Assembly (NCBI GenBank): GCA_023253495.1
Contig: JALRGF010000291.1
Location: 1-14,806, forward strand
Source: Verrucomicrobiales bacterium
Lineage (GTDB): Bacteria; Verrucomicrobiota; Verrucomicrobiia; Verrucomicrobiales; V1-33
DNA: 14,806 nt
Direction: 5' to 3'
This document shows positions 13,960 through 14,806 of this stretch, piece by piece; positions within the stretch are counted from its first letter, which is position 1, and each line of letters opens with the position of its first letter. The translations under genes and the position numbers were made by a program. A model generated the notes under the pieces. That model was not told the origin of the DNA, did not search any database, and was given only the letters and a program-made list of their open reading frames with translations.

Positions 13960-14421
13960 ATGTCTTCTCGGCTGTTGATCGGGGTCATGGTCCTGGGGTT
14001 CGGGGGCATGGTGGGCGGGTGCCGGACGACGGCGCCCGGCGTCCGACTGGCCGCCGGGGACGAATCGGTTTCTTTTTTCGGCTCCGGTCGCGTGCGCCTT
14101 GATTTCGCGCGGTTGACGCCGATCGGATTCTCGCCCGGGTCCTGGGAGATTTCAGAATCCGGGATGGCTCGGGTTCGCGCGGTCGATGATGTGTTGGCCG
14201 GTGGGGAGCGGGTCTTTCTGATCGGGGTGGGTGATGCCGATGTGCCTGCGGAGCATGGCCGTCAGCAGGCGCTGGCGAGGGCGCTGGCGGTGAGGCGGTG
14301 GCTGGTCGAACGCGGCGCCCCGTCGGACCTCATCCTGGTCAGTGGGCTGGCGGCGGTGGAGGCTGAGGGGGTGATCGGTGGCGGATCCGGGCCGCGGGTC
14401 GAGTGTGCCGTGGTCCGCTGA
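13960..14421 (+). CDS. Small OmpA-like lipoprotein
   Basis: A 153-residue predicted outer-envelope lipoprotein. Residues 1-21 form a lipoprotein signal ending VGGC, with C21 as the lipidation site. The rest resembles a reduced OmpA/Pal-type peptidoglycan-binding domain: a strand VFLIGVGDAD (85-94), where the family has its sugar- or DAP-binding Asp, then a helix EHGRQQALARALAVRRWL (98-115) and VERGAPSDLILVSGLA. The helix keeps the Leu/Ala/Arg periodicity of the LSxxRAxAV signature, but the usual Asn is not in place, so peptidoglycan binding is uncertain. The ATG follows a pyrimidine-rich leader (TTTCTTCTTCCGCC) without a Shine-Dalgarno. It is tail-to-tail with the gene at 14460. Confidence 0.7.
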   Translation: MSSRLLIGVMVLGFGGMVGGCRTTAPGVRLAAGDESVSFFGSGRVRLDFARLTPIGFSPGSWEISESGMARVRAVDDVLAGGERVFLIGVGDADVPAEHGRQQALARALAVRRWLVERGAPSDLILVSGLAAVEAEGVIGGGSGPRVECAVVR

Positions 14422-14486
14422 CACCGGCCGCGGGCCGACCCGATCCGGATGGGACGCTCTCAGGAACGAAGTAACGGGCCGGTGTC
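14420..14486. repeat. 10-bp inverted repeat spanning two convergent stop codons
   Basis: GACACCGGCC at 14420-14429 is exactly complementary to GGCCGGTGTC at 14477-14486, with 47 nt between. It brackets the 38-nt spacer between the lipoprotein stop and the stop of the minus-strand gene. The loop is long for a terminator and there is no T-tract; it may be chance in GC-rich DNA. Confidence 0.25.
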
Positions 14487-14806
14487 CACGGCGGAGTTCG
14501 ATTCACGAAAGGCGGGGAATGGGTCAGGCCACGCGGCCTCGGTCGGGGGAACGGGCCACGCGGCATCGGCGGGCGCCGTGTGGAGTCGGGCGGTGGCGGA
14601 TTCGATCGCGGGCCGGTGCTTGCGGACGCAGGCGCGGACGATGGCGGGGCTGGTGCGGGCGTCGAAGACGACGAGCAGGAGCGCCTCGGGGCCGGCGGCC
14701 TCAAGCAGGAAATCGCGATGGGCGCCGTGGTAATGCAGACCGCTGAAGGCCGGCTCGCCAAGCCGTCCGGCCAGGTGGCGGGCGGCGAAGAAGGCACCGG
14801 CGGCCA
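14460..14806 (-). CDS. C-terminal part of a possible roadblock/LC7-fold protein (runs off right edge)
   Basis: Seen: 114 codons plus a stop at 14460-14462; the 5' end lies beyond the window. The visible part starts with a helix (AAGAFFAARHLAGRLG), then strand-like stretches FSGLHYHGAHRDFLLEA and EALLLVVFDARTSPAIVRAC, followed by a helix and a Pro/Ala-rich disordered end. This alternation, with a buried strand ALLLVVFDA followed by SPAIVRA, is typical of roadblock/LC7 (MglB-like) proteins, which bind small GTPases of the MglA/Rab type. No catalytic motif is seen, so the assignment rests on fold character alone. Codon use and GC content fit a real gene. It converges on the OmpA-like lipoprotein. 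Confidence 0.55.
   Translation of the reverse strand, partial: AAGAFFAARHLAGRLGEPAFSGLHYHGAHRDFLLEAAGPEALLLVVFDARTSPAIVRACVRKHRPAIESATARLHTAPADAAWPVPPTEAAWPDPFPAFRESNSAVDTGPLLRS

Overview
The window is GC-rich chromosomal DNA from what looks like a verrucomicrobial bacterium, most likely close to Opitutaceae. That placement is an inference. It rests on a Tat-exported Gfo/Idh oxidoreductase of the type abundant in Verrucomicrobia and Planctomycetes, a Bat (von Willebrand A) operon, and start codons that mostly follow C-rich leaders without a Shine-Dalgarno. No rRNA, tRNA, CRISPR array, insertion sequence or phage gene was seen.

Region 1 (1-4740, minus strand) is a tightly packed Bat operon. 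In transcription order it reads DUF4381-type membrane protein, BatA, a BatB-BatC fusion, and BatD, which runs off the left edge. The genes overlap or nearly touch. MoxR and DUF58, the usual first genes of such operons, are not upstream. Region 2 (4933-6255, minus) is a secreted Gfo/Idh/MocA oxidoreductase, 192 nt upstream of the Bat genes. A 652-nt divergent spacer (6256-6907) follows. It contains the most AT-rich patch of the window and probably the control region of the next unit.

Region 3 (6908-10284, plus) is the standout. Two genes overlap by ATGA: a ClpX-like AAA+ protein with altered Walker motifs and a basic Lys/Ala/Pro-rich tail, then a soluble VirD4/TraD-like ATPase with intact Walker A and B. 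The second protein ends in a disordered acidic tail finishing DDDDMLPF, which closely resembles the C-terminal tip of single-stranded DNA-binding protein SSB. No relaxase, pilus or secretion gene accompanies them. I infer a two-protein DNA-handling or DNA-translocating machine that docks to SSB partners; its function is unknown to me.

Region 4 (10409-14806) is a run of ordinary single genes on alternating strands. They are a HAD-IIIA phosphatase (minus), an exported esterase of the enterochelin/feruloyl-esterase type with an N-terminal E-set-like domain (plus), RibD (minus), a PrxQ-like peroxiredoxin and a small OmpA-like lipoprotein (both plus), and the 3' end of a possible roadblock/LC7-fold protein (minus, running off the right edge).
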